A DNA stretch of 64,000 nt from UKL13-3 sp040387195. Lineage in GTDB: Bacteria; Bacteroidota; Bacteroidia; UKL13-3. Under the pieces are notes generated by a model. The model was not told the DNA's origin and ran no database searches. It saw nothing but the letters and a program-made list of their open reading frames with translations. How positions within the stretch are numbered: position 1 is the first letter of the stretch; the number at the start of each line of letters is the position of its first letter. This document shows positions 29,784 to 39,300 of this stretch, one piece after another. The stretch is from contig JAZKEF010000003.1 of NCBI GenBank assembly GCA_040387195.1, forward strand, positions 1 to 64,000, written 5' to 3'. A program made the position numbers and the translations under genes.

Positions 29784-30566
29784 TTATTGAATTCCGGTAA
29801 TCATAAATGCGTTAGAAATATTAGCTTTCAACTTAGGAATGGATGGTGCTCCTGATGAATGGATATCGATAGCATCCGTTTTTAAGTCGTAAACATTAGG
29901 ACTGTTAAATACCCTGGCAAGATCAACATTTACATTTGCGCGGAGCATTGTTCCTCCCATATTGTATGCAGTTAAGCCATGTGTTACAGCCATTGTATTT
30001 CCATCACCTCCAATATCAAAACTATAGGCCGTGTTCTGCGAACTGAATCGTCCCTTTAACCGGATAAAAACATAACCCGTACTCCACTCCCAATACATTC
30101 CATGGCTTGGATCCAGATCACCGGTATGTACACCGGTACTATTGGCTACACTATCAACACCTACCGTGTAGGAGATCGATGTATACCTTCCGGCCGGGAT
30201 ATTATTAAGTTCAAAAGTAGAAGGTGTTCCTGCCAGATATCCGATAAGATTATAATTGCCCAAATTCACCTTATTCCCATTGATGGAGGTTAAGGTTACA
30301 TTGCTTATGTAATATGACAATTGCGTGACCTTTACGGTATCATTAGCCGCTGTAATATAAGAGTGGGGAGCCAATGCCAGCGCCTGCGAGCCGAACGAAT
30401 GGTCAAAAGCAAATGTTAGCTTTCCCGGAGCGGTAAATGTTATTCCACTATCATATGATGTTCCTGTAGTACCTGTAGTTGTTGTAGAATCATCCTTATC
30501 CTTGATACATGAGGTTATTGTGAATGCTAAACACATTATACTCAGTATTGACACTATTTTTTTCAT
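29784..30566 (-). CDS. MbnP-like copper-binding lipoprotein
   Basis: A 260-aa lipoprotein (lipobox TITSC, Cys20) matching the MbnP family in overall pattern: FxFDHSFG, an SYYISNVTL strand near residue 95, a His/Trp segment HGMYWEWSTGY (Trp159 and Trp161), IRLKG, and late VTHGL. In the characterised methanotroph protein one Trp is oxidised to kynurenine by the MauG-like enzyme MbnH to build a Cu(I) site. Here one of the WxW tryptophans is the obvious candidate, by inference. It is the first gene of a two-gene operon with the diheme enzyme. The start is ATG at 30566; the longer frame begins with TTG. The promoter lies just upstream. Confidence 0.82.
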   Translation of the reverse strand: MKKIVSILSIMCLAFTITSCIKDKDDSTTTTGTTGTSYDSGITFTAPGKLTFAFDHSFGSQALALAPHSYITAANDTVKVTQLSYYISNVTLTSINGNKVNLGNYNLIGYLAGTPSTFELNNIPAGRYTSISYTVGVDSVANSTGVHTGDLDPSHGMYWEWSTGYVFIRLKGRFSSQNTAYSFDIGGDGNTMAVTHGLTAYNMGGTMLRANVNVDLARVFNSPNVYDLKTDAIDIHSSGAPSIPKLKANISNAFMITGIQ

Positions 30567-30588
30567 TGTTATCAATGCTTATTACACT

Positions 30589-30596
30589 CAAAAATA
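30589..30596 (-). promoter_or_regulatory. -7 element of the MbnP/MbnH-like operon
   Basis: TATTTTTG on the minus strand is a perfect TAnnTTTG match 22 nt before the ATG at 30566. No clear -33 TTG. No copper-responsive operator was recognised. Confidence 0.5.
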
Positions 30597-30633
30597 GTTA
30601 GTTTGCAGCATAATTTTATCATAAAATTTAGAT

Positions 30634-31125
30634 ATGGCTAGTTTTGATATTGTAAACAAAATAGATCTTCAAAAGATTGACAACGCAATTAATGTGGCTA
30701 TTAAGGAGTTGGTGAACCGTTATGATTTAAAAGATGAAGACTGCAGCATTGAGCTGGATAAAAAGGGGAAGCAAGTAAAGCTGCAAGCCAAACAGGAAAT
30801 GGCTCTGACGAGTTTGATTGATATTATTCTCAGTAAATTTACCAAACAAGGATTGGATCCGCGTATTCTCGATTTGAGCAAAGAGCCACACCCAAGCGGA
30901 AAACATGTATTGCAGGAACTACCTGTTAAAGAAGGATTAGACAAGGACACTGCAAAAAAAATTACGGGATTTATCAAGGATGCCAAACTAAAAGTTCAGG
31001 CAAGCATTATGGATGATCAGGTTCGTGTTACCAGCAAGAGCATTGATGAATTGCAAGCAGCAATGGGAAGATTAAGAGGCGAAGATTTTGATGTGCCGCT
31101 GCAATTTGATAATATGAGGAGTTAA
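30634..31125 (+). CDS. yajQ: YajQ family nucleotide-binding protein
   Basis: A 163-aa cytosolic protein of the YajQ (UPF0234) family, the usual length. Signatures: MASFDIVNKIDLQKIDNA at the N-terminus, YDLKDEDCSIEL, GLDPRILDL, and AKLKVQASIMDDQVRVTSKSIDELQ. The family folds as two ferredoxin-like halves. Some members bind cyclic di-GMP and modulate transcription factors; others bind nucleotides or tRNA, so the role here is not settled. It is divergent from the MbnP-like operon with a 67-bp gap that must hold both promoters. Confidence 0.94.
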   Translation: MASFDIVNKIDLQKIDNAINVAIKELVNRYDLKDEDCSIELDKKGKQVKLQAKQEMALTSLIDIILSKFTKQGLDPRILDLSKEPHPSGKHVLQELPVKEGLDKDTAKKITGFIKDAKLKVQASIMDDQVRVTSKSIDELQAAMGRLRGEDFDVPLQFDNMRS

Positions 31126-31177
31126 GAGGATGGTTGGTTTTAGGAATGGTTGGCGATGGTTTACTATAATTTTCACA

Positions 31178-31606
31178 TCATTTCGTTTCCAGTTTAAGGT
31201 ACGATTTTCCAATATTGATTACGGCATTATACTTCACCATAAAGTCGCTTCCCAATACTCCATCAATTAATGGAATGTTTAGTAATTCATAGGTTGTGTT
31301 TACATGTTGTAATGGCAATATGGCTACTTCCATTTTTTTGCTCGTAAACTTCTTCATTGCAATATTCCGCAGGGTTACTACTTTAGTTTCCATATCGGCA
31401 ACACCCAACCCTACTGATTTGCTTTCATTGGGCTTAATCTTATCTGCTTTCACAAAGCGCAATACCCTATCAGCGTCAAAAACTGTTTTACTCGCACCTG
31501 TATCAACCAGCATACGGCATGTATTCCCCTCAATCTCGATATTTATGAAAATATGATAATTCTGAGGTTCCAGTTCAATAATGTCTAATGGAATTGTATG
31601 TTTCAT
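31178..31606 (-). CDS. Retropepsin-like aspartic protease
   Basis: A 142-aa protein with one aspartic protease active-site motif (LVDTGASKTVF, about residues 34-44) and a downstream IDGVLGSDFM block, as in clan AA retropepsin-like bacterial proteases. With a single D-T/S-G it should act as a homodimer. No signal peptide or membrane anchor is visible, so it is probably cytosolic. The substrate is unknown. It stands alone between yajQ (convergent) and the mdh terminator. Confidence 0.82.
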   Translation of the reverse strand: MKHTIPLDIIELEPQNYHIFINIEIEGNTCRMLVDTGASKTVFDADRVLRFVKADKIKPNESKSVGLGVADMETKVVTLRNIAMKKFTSKKMEVAILPLQHVNTTYELLNIPLIDGVLGSDFMVKYNAVINIGKSYLKLETK

Positions 31607-31679
31607 ATCGGTTACTATTTATAAAACCGCTGACAAATTAAGATTTAAAATCGCCCTGAACAATTTCAAAATCCTGCTT

Positions 31680-31720
31680 AAACAAACAGGGACGTTTCAT
31701 TGAAACGTCCCTGTTTGTTT
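31680..31720 (-). terminator. Long-stem terminator of mdh
   Basis: Two 20-bp perfectly complementary arms (31680-31699 and 31701-31720) flank a single central T. The real hairpin would open a few central pairs. It lies 20 bp past the mdh stop on the minus strand and is symmetrical enough to stop transcription from either side. Confidence 0.88.
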
Positions 31721-31739
31721 ATTACTATTCAATTGGCTA

Positions 31740-32681
31740 TTACAATGCACCGATTTCTTTCAATACACTGTTCATGTTTCGAACGGCATCTGCACTTTTG
31801 TTAAATAGTTCTTGCTCTTCAGAACTCAGTTTATAGTCAATAATTGTTTCCCATCCGTTTTTACCGATAATAACAGGCACTCCCAAACAAATATCATTCT
31901 GTCCATACTCGCCTTCAAGGCTCACGCAGCAAGGCATAACACGTTTTTGGTCACGCACAATACTCTCTACCAATAAAGCACTTGCTGCACCGGGTGCATA
32001 CCATGCCGAGGTTCCTAATAACTTTGTTAATGTTGCTCCTCCAACCATTGTGGCATCGCTTATTTCCTTCAACTGATCTGCACTTAGGGTATTTGACACC
32101 GGCACTCCGTTTAAGGTAGCCAGTCGTGTTAACGGAATCATGGTTGTATCGCCATGGCCACCAATTACTGTTCCGTGAATATCGGCCGTTGGTTGGTTTA
32201 ATGCAAGTCCCAGATATCCTTTAAAACGTGCGCTATCCAATAAACCACCCATACCAATGATTCGGTTCTTAGGCAAGCCTGTTGCTTTTAATGCCAGGTA
32301 TGTCATGGTATCCATAGGATTGGAAACCACCACAATAATTGCATTGGGTGAATGTTTCAATACATTTTCGGCTACCGACTTTACAATATTGGCATTGGTT
32401 CCGATTAACTCCTCACGAGTCATACCCGGCTTGCGTGGAATCCCTGAGGTAATAACAACAACATCTGAATGAGCCGTTTTACTGTAATCATTTGTTGTTC
32501 CGGTAACACGTGTTTTCATACCCAACAATGATGTTGTTTGGTAAATATCCAACGCCTTTCCTTCTGCAAAACCTTCTTTAACATCCAGCAAAACTACTTC
32601 GTCTGCCAATTCGCGATACGCAATTACATCTGCCGTGGTTGCTCCTACAGCGCCTGCTCCGATAACCGATACTTTAGTCAT
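31740..32681 (-). CDS. mdh: Malate dehydrogenase
   Basis: NAD-dependent oxidation of malate to oxaloacetate in the TCA cycle. At 313 aa it is the LDH-like type of malate dehydrogenase. Visible features: Rossmann glycine motif GAGAVGATTAD (8-18), the NAD ribose-binding acidic residue after VVLLD, substrate-loop arginines in GIPRKPGMTREEL, VSNPMDTMTYLA, and the catalytic His in IGGHGDTTMIPL (about 171-182). Upstream lies an AT-rich leader with repeated 'atttgatgattt'-like words. It is probably monocistronic, with a strong terminator. Confidence 0.97.
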   Translation of the reverse strand: MTKVSVIGAGAVGATTADVIAYRELADEVVLLDVKEGFAEGKALDIYQTTSLLGMKTRVTGTTNDYSKTAHSDVVVITSGIPRKPGMTREELIGTNANIVKSVAENVLKHSPNAIIVVVSNPMDTMTYLALKATGLPKNRIIGMGGLLDSARFKGYLGLALNQPTADIHGTVIGGHGDTTMIPLTRLATLNGVPVSNTLSADQLKEISDATMVGGATLTKLLGTSAWYAPGAASALLVESIVRDQKRVMPCCVSLEGEYGQNDICLGVPVIIGKNGWETIIDYKLSSEEQELFNKSADAVRNMNSVLKEIGAL

Positions 32682-32816
32682 GTTTTATTTTCTTAATTTG
32701 ATGATTTGACAATTTGAATTTTTGATGATGAATAACTTAAGAATACTCCCTCAAAAAACAGTGCGAAAATAACATTGCATTTAACAAACGAAAATGATTT
32801 TTGACCTATTTTAGAT

Positions 32817-33470
32817 CTAAATAACCATCTCCTTCACATCATCAGCAATAACAAGCCTTCCCAATGTTTTTTCCTTAATATAATCAACCGTTACACCCGG
32901 TGCATATTCCAATAATTTGAACCCTTCAGGTGTAATATCAAACACACCGAGTTCAGTAACTACCTTTTTAACGCATTTCAACCCGGTGATCGGAAGCGAA
33001 CAGTTAGCCAGTAATTTGCTTTCGCCTGCTTTGTTTACATGTTGCATGGCTACAATAATATTTTTTGCCGAAGCTACCAAATCCATGGCTCCACCCATGC
33101 CTTTAACCATTTTGCCGGGAATTTTCCAATTAGCAATATCTCCGTTGTCGGCCACTTCCATGGCACCTAAAATGGTCAGGTTTACTTTACCTGCACGAAT
33201 CATTCCGAAGCTCATGGCAGAGTCAAAGAATGCCGAACCGGCAACGGTAGTGATGGTTTGTTTTCCGGCATTGATAAGATCTGCATCCTCTTTCCCTTCT
33301 TCGGGAAACGGACCAATACCCAACAATCCATTCTCAGATTGAAGAACCACATTTATCCCCGCAGGAATATAGTTGGCTACCAGTGTTGGGATCCCGATGC
33401 CTAAATTTACGTAGAAACCGTCTTGTAACTCTTGTGCGATACGTTTCGCTATTTGATTTTTATCTAACAT
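32817..33470 (-). CDS. scoB: 3-oxoacid CoA-transferase subunit B
   Basis: The beta subunit of a two-subunit CoA-transferase (succinyl-CoA:3-ketoacid or acetate/acetoacetate type), which moves CoA between succinyl-CoA and acetoacetate or similar acids. At 217 aa it is normal. The active-site block SENGLLGIGPFP (about 44-55) contains the glutamate that forms the acyl-CoA thioester, and GGAMDLVASAKNIIVAM is typical. The partner subunit lies upstream on the same strand but is separated by an acyltransferase gene, which is unusual because A and B are normally adjacent. The exact acid substrate cannot be told. Confidence 0.93.
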   Translation of the reverse strand: MLDKNQIAKRIAQELQDGFYVNLGIGIPTLVANYIPAGINVVLQSENGLLGIGPFPEEGKEDADLINAGKQTITTVAGSAFFDSAMSFGMIRAGKVNLTILGAMEVADNGDIANWKIPGKMVKGMGGAMDLVASAKNIIVAMQHVNKAGESKLLANCSLPITGLKCVKKVVTELGVFDITPEGFKLLEYAPGVTVDYIKEKTLGRLVIADDVKEMVI

Positions 33471-33482
33471 ACTCTTCTAATT

Positions 33483-34613
33483 TTACCGTTGTGTTGAAAT
33501 GAAAGCAAACCGTTCCTTGATCTTCAGAAAATGTTTTTCAAATAACTCGTAACTCACTATTGAAATGACGAGTAAAATGAGAAAATACACCCCAAAGTAA
33601 AGCCCAAAATTATAAATCTTATACCTATATACTACATAATTGATATACACAGGAATCATCATGTTGTGATATATGTAAATACCAAATGATATTTTACCCA
33701 GGTAATGAAGGAGATTCTTTTGTTTAAAATTGAGGAAAGCATCCTCGTTAAACAAATAATTGACCATCCAAAATACAATAAAAAACAGGTAAACGTATTT
33801 TTTAAACAGCACAGAGTATATATCCCAAACCCAAAAGTCGCTGCTGGATTGGGCGCATAATACTCCTATAAACAGCAGATACACTACAACCCTGATAAAG
33901 GCCGGTATCCTGACACGGATTGGCCGTACGATATGAATACACGCCAGCAATGCCCCTACTAAAATCTCATCAATTCTTGCCAACGTATGAAGATAAAGAG
34001 AGTGCTGCAAATGAGCTGCATCCACACTTTGGGTAATATAATAACGGTATGCAATAGAGCCGATGATTCCAACCAGTGCCAGTATCCATGATCTGTTAAC
34101 CGGCACAAAAAACAACAACAAGGGCCATGCAAGGTAAAAATGTTCTTCCACACTTATACTCCAAAAATGAGCGAAAGGATATTGCCATTCCAGCGTGTTG
34201 ATGGTGTTAAAGTTGTTCCAGAATAACATATTTGCCCAGTAATCAGGTGCAGGAATACTCAGTAATTGAATGCATTCATACCCTATAAAAATAGCCAAAA
34301 AATACAATGGCCATATTCTGAGCGAACGCCTCAGCATAAACTTTCCAATATGTATTTTTCCAAACCGCTGCTTTTCGGTAAGCAACAGATATGTGATTAA
34401 AAATCCACTGATTACAAAAAACATGGTAACCCCTAAAGAGAGGTTTCCTGTAAAAATTCCGAGAACATATTTAACGGTTGGTATGTTTGAAAAAAAAGCT
34501 GGTTCACCAAACCAAGAGAAATACGATTCATATACATGGGCTATGGCAACCGCAAATGCACAGATAAATCTTAATACATCTAAGTTAAAAAAGTGAACTT
34601 TCGCAGTTTCCAT
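33483..34613 (-). CDS. Acyltransferase 3 family membrane protein (OafA/YrhL-like)
   Basis: A 376-aa integral membrane O-acyltransferase with about ten hydrophobic segments. Family features: LDVLRFICAFAVAIAHVYES near the N-terminus with the conserved Arg and His, FFVISGFLITYLLL, and the WSISVEEHFYLAWPL block. Such enzymes acetylate or otherwise acylate sugars of surface polysaccharides, lipids or glycans; the acceptor is unknown. It lies between the two CoA-transferase subunit genes, 9 bp after scoA and 12 bp before scoB, so it is probably co-transcribed. ATG 34613 is preferred to an upstream TTG that directly abuts the scoA stop. Confidence 0.9.
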   Translation of the reverse strand: METAKVHFFNLDVLRFICAFAVAIAHVYESYFSWFGEPAFFSNIPTVKYVLGIFTGNLSLGVTMFFVISGFLITYLLLTEKQRFGKIHIGKFMLRRSLRIWPLYFLAIFIGYECIQLLSIPAPDYWANMLFWNNFNTINTLEWQYPFAHFWSISVEEHFYLAWPLLLFFVPVNRSWILALVGIIGSIAYRYYITQSVDAAHLQHSLYLHTLARIDEILVGALLACIHIVRPIRVRIPAFIRVVVYLLFIGVLCAQSSSDFWVWDIYSVLFKKYVYLFFIVFWMVNYLFNEDAFLNFKQKNLLHYLGKISFGIYIYHNMMIPVYINYVVYRYKIYNFGLYFGVYFLILLVISIVSYELFEKHFLKIKERFAFISTQR

Positions 34614-34622
34614 CAAATCCAA

Positions 34623-35321
34623 CTATCGTTTGCTCACCGTGCGTTGTTCTATGCGCTTTTCGTAATCTTTACCCTGAAAAATACGGTGTACATAAATACC
34701 CGGTAAATGAATATGGTCGGGATCTATCTGCCCGGCCTCTACAAGCTCTTCAACCTCCACAATGGTTATTTTCCCTGCCATTGCTACCAATGGATTAAAG
34801 TTTCTGGATGTTTTCCTGAATACCAGATTTCCCTGGGTATCACCTTTCCATGCCTTGATGATTGAATACTCAACATCAAAAGCATATTCCATCAGGTATT
34901 CTTTATCATTAAATATACGTGTTTCTTTGCCAATGGCAACTTCGGTACCCACACCGGCAGGAGTAAAAATAGCAGGCATGCCGTAACCTGCGGCCAACAG
35001 TCGGGTAGCTAATGTACCCTGTGGAATCAAATCCACTTCCAACTCTCCCGACAATAACTGACGTTCGAATTCAGCATTTTCACCTACATACGAGGCTATC
35101 ATTTTTTTCACCTGCTTCTGCTGCAACATCAGTCCTATTCCAAAATCATCTACCCCGGCATTGTTTGAAATGCAGGTAAGGTTATCTACATTTTTTGCTA
35201 CTAAAGCGTTGATACAATTTTCAGGAATGCCACACAATCCAAATCCTCCCAAACCTATTACTGCACCACTCTTAATATCAGCAATAGCCGATTCGGCATC
35301 CTTAACTACTTTATTTATCAT
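34623..35321 (-). CDS. scoA: 3-oxoacid CoA-transferase subunit A
   Basis: The alpha subunit of the two-subunit CoA-transferase whose beta subunit is at 32817-33470. At 232 aa it is normal. The CoA-transferase I signature is present: SGAVIGLGGFGLCGIPE (about 18-34), CISNNAGVDDFGIG, and IPQGTLATRLLAAGYGMPAIFTPAGVGT. It is first in the apparent operon scoA, acyltransferase, scoB. The pair would serve ketone-body or short-chain acid use, or branched-chain catabolism. Confidence 0.93.
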   Translation of the reverse strand: MINKVVKDAESAIADIKSGAVIGLGGFGLCGIPENCINALVAKNVDNLTCISNNAGVDDFGIGLMLQQKQVKKMIASYVGENAEFERQLLSGELEVDLIPQGTLATRLLAAGYGMPAIFTPAGVGTEVAIGKETRIFNDKEYLMEYAFDVEYSIIKAWKGDTQGNLVFRKTSRNFNPLVAMAGKITIVEVEELVEAGQIDPDHIHLPGIYVHRIFQGKDYEKRIEQRTVSKR

Positions 35322-35375
35322 TCTCGGAACTTATTATGTATTGTTAAAATCAGAACAGATGAGGTTTATCGACCC

Positions 35376-35654
35376 CTATTCTCCGATGGTGGCACTCAGG
35401 CCCTCATCCAGCAAGGCCTGGCACATGGCCATCAAATCGGCCTTTTCTCCACGTTTTACATCACATTTGCCTTTATAGTGCACCAGTGTGGCGCATTGTT
35501 CGGCCTGCAATTCATCATGTTTGCAAATGCGAACAAGGCAGTCAATAACATGATCGAATGTATTTACATCATCATTGTATAAAATAAGCGTTGCACCCGA
35601 ATGAACTCCATCCAGTACTTCCGCTAGTAACTCTTCAATCAATTGTTCGCTCAT
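35376..35654 (-). CDS. clpS: ATP-dependent Clp protease adaptor ClpS
   Basis: ClpS binds N-degron substrates and delivers them to ClpAP (or ClpCP) for degradation. At 92 aa it shows the core: a strand ending in LILYNDDVNTFDHVIDCLV, with the NDDxxTFxxV motif that lines the N-end residue pocket, then HYKGKCDVKRGEKADL, in which the usual H-x-x-G-x-A region is modified. It overlaps plsY by 4 bp, so the two are translationally coupled, last in an operon with plsY and the 1446-aa protein. Confidence 0.93.
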   Translation of the reverse strand: MSEQLIEELLAEVLDGVHSGATLILYNDDVNTFDHVIDCLVRICKHDELQAEQCATLVHYKGKCDVKRGEKADLMAMCQALLDEGLSATIGE

Positions 35655-36304
35655 TGTTTTTGCGTTTCAATAGTTGGCTTTTTGTTTAAACTGAACTTGT
35701 TTTCGTTGCCTGCCCTCAACCGTCCAATATTGGCTCTGTGGGTATAAACCACTAAAACTGATATTGCCATGCAAAAATACAAAAATGTTGGTTGTTGCCA
35801 GTCATAAATTAATCCGGTGTAAACCGGACACAAAATAGCCGAAACCATTGACCCCAAAGAGATGAATTTGCTTATAGCCACAATAATGACAAAAGTTATA
35901 AAACAAAACAATGCCAGCAGGCTGCTCATGGCTGTAAGAACTCCAATAAGGGTGGCAATACCTTTTCCTCCTTTAAAACCCGCAAAAACAGGAAATACAT
36001 GACCCAGCACCGAAAGTGAACCCAGCAACATTTTCATGTTTAGCTGTTCTGTAAGACTCATTGGTTCGGGATCAAGGTATACCAGACTTGCGGCAGCAAA
36101 TCCTTTTGCGAAATCAATAAACAATACCGAAAATCCAGCCGGTTTTCCTAAGGTACGTAAGGTATTGGTTGCCCCTGCATTGCCGCTTCCATGTTCTCTT
36201 ACATCAATTCCGAAAAAAAGTTTGCCAACCCAAACTGCCGTTGGTACTGATCCTAACAAATACGCTCCTAAACACTGGAGTAACATTAAAACAATATGAT
36301 TCAT
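35651..36304 (-). CDS. plsY: Acyl-phosphate:glycerol-3-phosphate acyltransferase PlsY
   Basis: An inner-membrane enzyme that transfers an acyl group from acyl-phosphate to glycerol-3-phosphate, making lysophosphatidic acid, the first step of phospholipid synthesis. 217 aa. All three cytoplasmic motifs are visible: GSVPTAVWVGK, with the GSGNAGATNTLRTLGK block (about 36-53), and FAGFKGGKGIATLIG (about 107-121). Five to seven hydrophobic segments are present. It starts 2 bp after the stop of the 1446-aa exported protein and overlaps clpS, so the three form one operon. Confidence 0.96.
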   Translation of the reverse strand: MNHIVLMLLQCLGAYLLGSVPTAVWVGKLFFGIDVREHGSGNAGATNTLRTLGKPAGFSVLFIDFAKGFAAASLVYLDPEPMSLTEQLNMKMLLGSLSVLGHVFPVFAGFKGGKGIATLIGVLTAMSSLLALFCFITFVIIVAISKFISLGSMVSAILCPVYTGLIYDWQQPTFLYFCMAISVLVVYTHRANIGRLRAGNENKFSLNKKPTIETQKQ

Positions 36305-36306
36305 AG

Positions 36307-39300
36307 CTATTGTGTTTTTTTCATGGCCTTCACATAACGGTTTCGGTCGGCAATGTTTGCCTGGCGAAGCTTAAACTCATCCTTGGAAAGTTTGTCAATA
36401 TTATCTTTTATATATGTATTAAACAACGCATCCGATCCTACAACATACAGGATGTTCCGCTGGTATTTAAAAAAGTACCAGCTCCCGTTCTGCGGTGATT
36501 GAATATACAGTACAAAATCATCCCCGCTTCTGCGTTTTGTCATCTCCAATCTGCCTTTTACCTGACGCTCCAACCGGTACTTATCAAAAGAGTTGATTCC
36601 GATGTTGCCAACGGAAATAAGTGACCGGGATACCGGGCTCCATTTGAGATGCAACTCGCTAATAAATATTGTTTTCTGTAAATCCGGGGTTGCTTTCACA
36701 CTGTTCTCTTCTATTTCCTCCGTTGCCCGGCCCACAAATTTATCATCAACTAACTCTGCAACAGCTTTTTTCATAAAATCGGATTTGAAAGAGGGTATTT
36801 CGCCATTATCTGATTGGTTGTAGAGTGAGTCATACATCAACTTGAGTGCTGCCGCAGGAATCGGGAAATTTAACAATCCTGCTAGGTGCATTTTGAAGGA
36901 GGTGTCGGATGCATCCAGAACAGCTGTTCCGGCAGTTGTAAATTCAAACTTCCCGGTTTCATACCCAAACTTAAATCGTCCTTCTCCGGTTGTGGTTTGT
37001 TTACCCTCATTCACTTTTAACACATTGCCCTTTAATCCATCCTTAAACAGTTTATCCGTAGAACCCATTCTGAATTCCTTATCCTTTTCATCATAATACA
37101 ATACACCTTCCACTTTCATCAACTCCGGATCGGAACCATTCCGTTTTCGGGTAAAAAATGCTGCATAGGCGTGTGCAGAGTCATTGGATATATAAAAACC
37201 ATTGGTGAGAGCCTGCTTGTTTTGGTTAGTGAGTGTTGGCTGCAAATTAATAAATACCGAATCCGGATTAATAATGGCCTTATTGCGGAACCAATCGGTA
37301 CGCGGGTATGACAATGCATGTGTTGGAAGGAAGAACCCATCATACTCAAGATTCTTTTCAATGCTTCGTAATACAACCCTTCCCTGGAATCTGATATTTG
37401 TTCCAGCATTGAATTTGATTGAATCCGGAATATCTGTTTTTGCCATCAACTGATGTTGCGCATCTATCGTTATCTCATTCAAAAAGAATTTTTGCTTATT
37501 CTTTTTCTGGTCCATATACTCATACGTTCCGGTTCCTTTTAACGCAAACTTCCCTTCTATTCTTAATGTAGCCTCCTCAATCTTATGGAATTTACTTAAA
37601 GTGTCTGCAATGATTTTGGAATGGTAAATCTCATCAATATTCGCACCTTCCCGAATCACTACTTTCTGACTATCGGGAAAAATATGTGCATCACCAACAG
37701 CAATAAATGGAATCTTTTTGGCATACAATGAATAATCCTTTAAATCAAGTGTTGTTAATCCCGTTTTATAAGTTAAGCCTTCCTGGACTGTCCTCACCGA
37801 TACAAGGTAGGAAGAAGGTTCCTCACCCTGGATGACCGATTTAAAATCAATCTTTTCATCATCCATGAACCAGGTGAAATCTTCAAATGAACCCACATAC
37901 TGATTAAAGGTAAAATCGGTATTGATGCCCTGAGTATTCAGCACAAAATCTCCTTTTCGTGAGGTGAGATTAATGTTTGCTTTTACCGAACCCGACATAA
38001 AAGCAAATTTGGTGGAGTCGATATGCGACTTAAGCTGAAAAAAGCCGCTATCAGTTAATATATTGTCAGGTTTAAGATATAACAACGTTGCTATCAGTCG
38101 GGCCTTATCAATATCAACATGTCCATTACCTGTCATCGCCCCCGGAGTGAGCAACAAGGTTCCATTAAAGAATGAACGTTTATCGGAAACCTGCATATCA
38201 ATATCCTTATCCAACACCAGCAATGAATCACCATAAGGCATCCATCGTTCATAAGTATTAACAGCACTTACAGTTGGGAATAATGTATTGCGCTTATTTT
38301 CGAATGCATCACAATGGGCATTCACCGAATCCAGAAACAACTCAAACTTATGTGAACTTGAGGTAGAGGTAAGATAATCCAGTTTGCCATTCCCAAAAAA
38401 ACCGGAGTCGCTTAGATACAATGCAATGGTTCCGGTTCCTTTGCCTCCATACATTGGATAGGTAGCCTCTGTAATCTTAAATCCAAGTGATTTATCTTCC
38501 TGCAAATTCAAATCAGCCCGCATATCAGGAATAATGCCTCCGGCCAAAAATGTTCCCTCTAGTTTTATTGTTTCAAAATTCAGTTCATTTAAACTATCCA
38601 ATGTAAATGGATCCAGCTTAAATGAGAAACGGTTGCGGTTGTAAATCCCATTGTACGTAGTAACCTTGTCGTAGTAAATATTGGCTCCTGTTTCCGATTT
38701 AAAAATGGGATAACCCGGGAATTTTTTTCTGCTGCTCTTATTAAAAGGATGGTCAATGGATAATGTTCCATAAATATTTTGCAATGCGCTTTTTATTGGA
38801 AGATCCATTCCCGTTTTTTCATCCTTATAAAAAAACTTCATCGAATCGACATTACTCAGGCGGATTTGAAACATGTTGTAATCGAAAGCAAATCCGTTTC
38901 CAAAAAACTCAACTTTCCCGGCATGCAATTTCCCTGAAAAATCCATGTTGCGGTTTTTCTTGATTGTGATTTGCTGATCTTTGGGTATGATATATACATT
39001 CTGCGAGTCGCTGAAGTAAAACTTCGGCACCCCTTGTACAATCAGGTCATTGTTAATTAAGCTCAATGACGCATTCGGATATCTTTTGATGATGGAAAAA
39101 AAAGCAATGGCATCAAAATCTGTTCTGCCGGCATGAGCGTTCACATAATCCTGCAACTTGCGCCTCACCTTCACATACTCCTTTTCCGAATCATAGGAAA
39201 TAAAACCTTTATCGTTCAATTCAATCATCTGAATTTTGATATCGCTTTTATTACTCTTGAAAAAATTAGCGTAATCCTCAATATAAAATCCGGTTATTTT

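Noticed and set aside
32690..32740. AT-rich 'atttgatgattt' words upstream of mdh as an operator
   Set aside because: Short imperfect low-complexity repeats without symmetry; no regulator can be suggested.
32917..33342. 141-codon frame antisense to scoB
   Set aside because: Wholly inside a confidently assigned gene.
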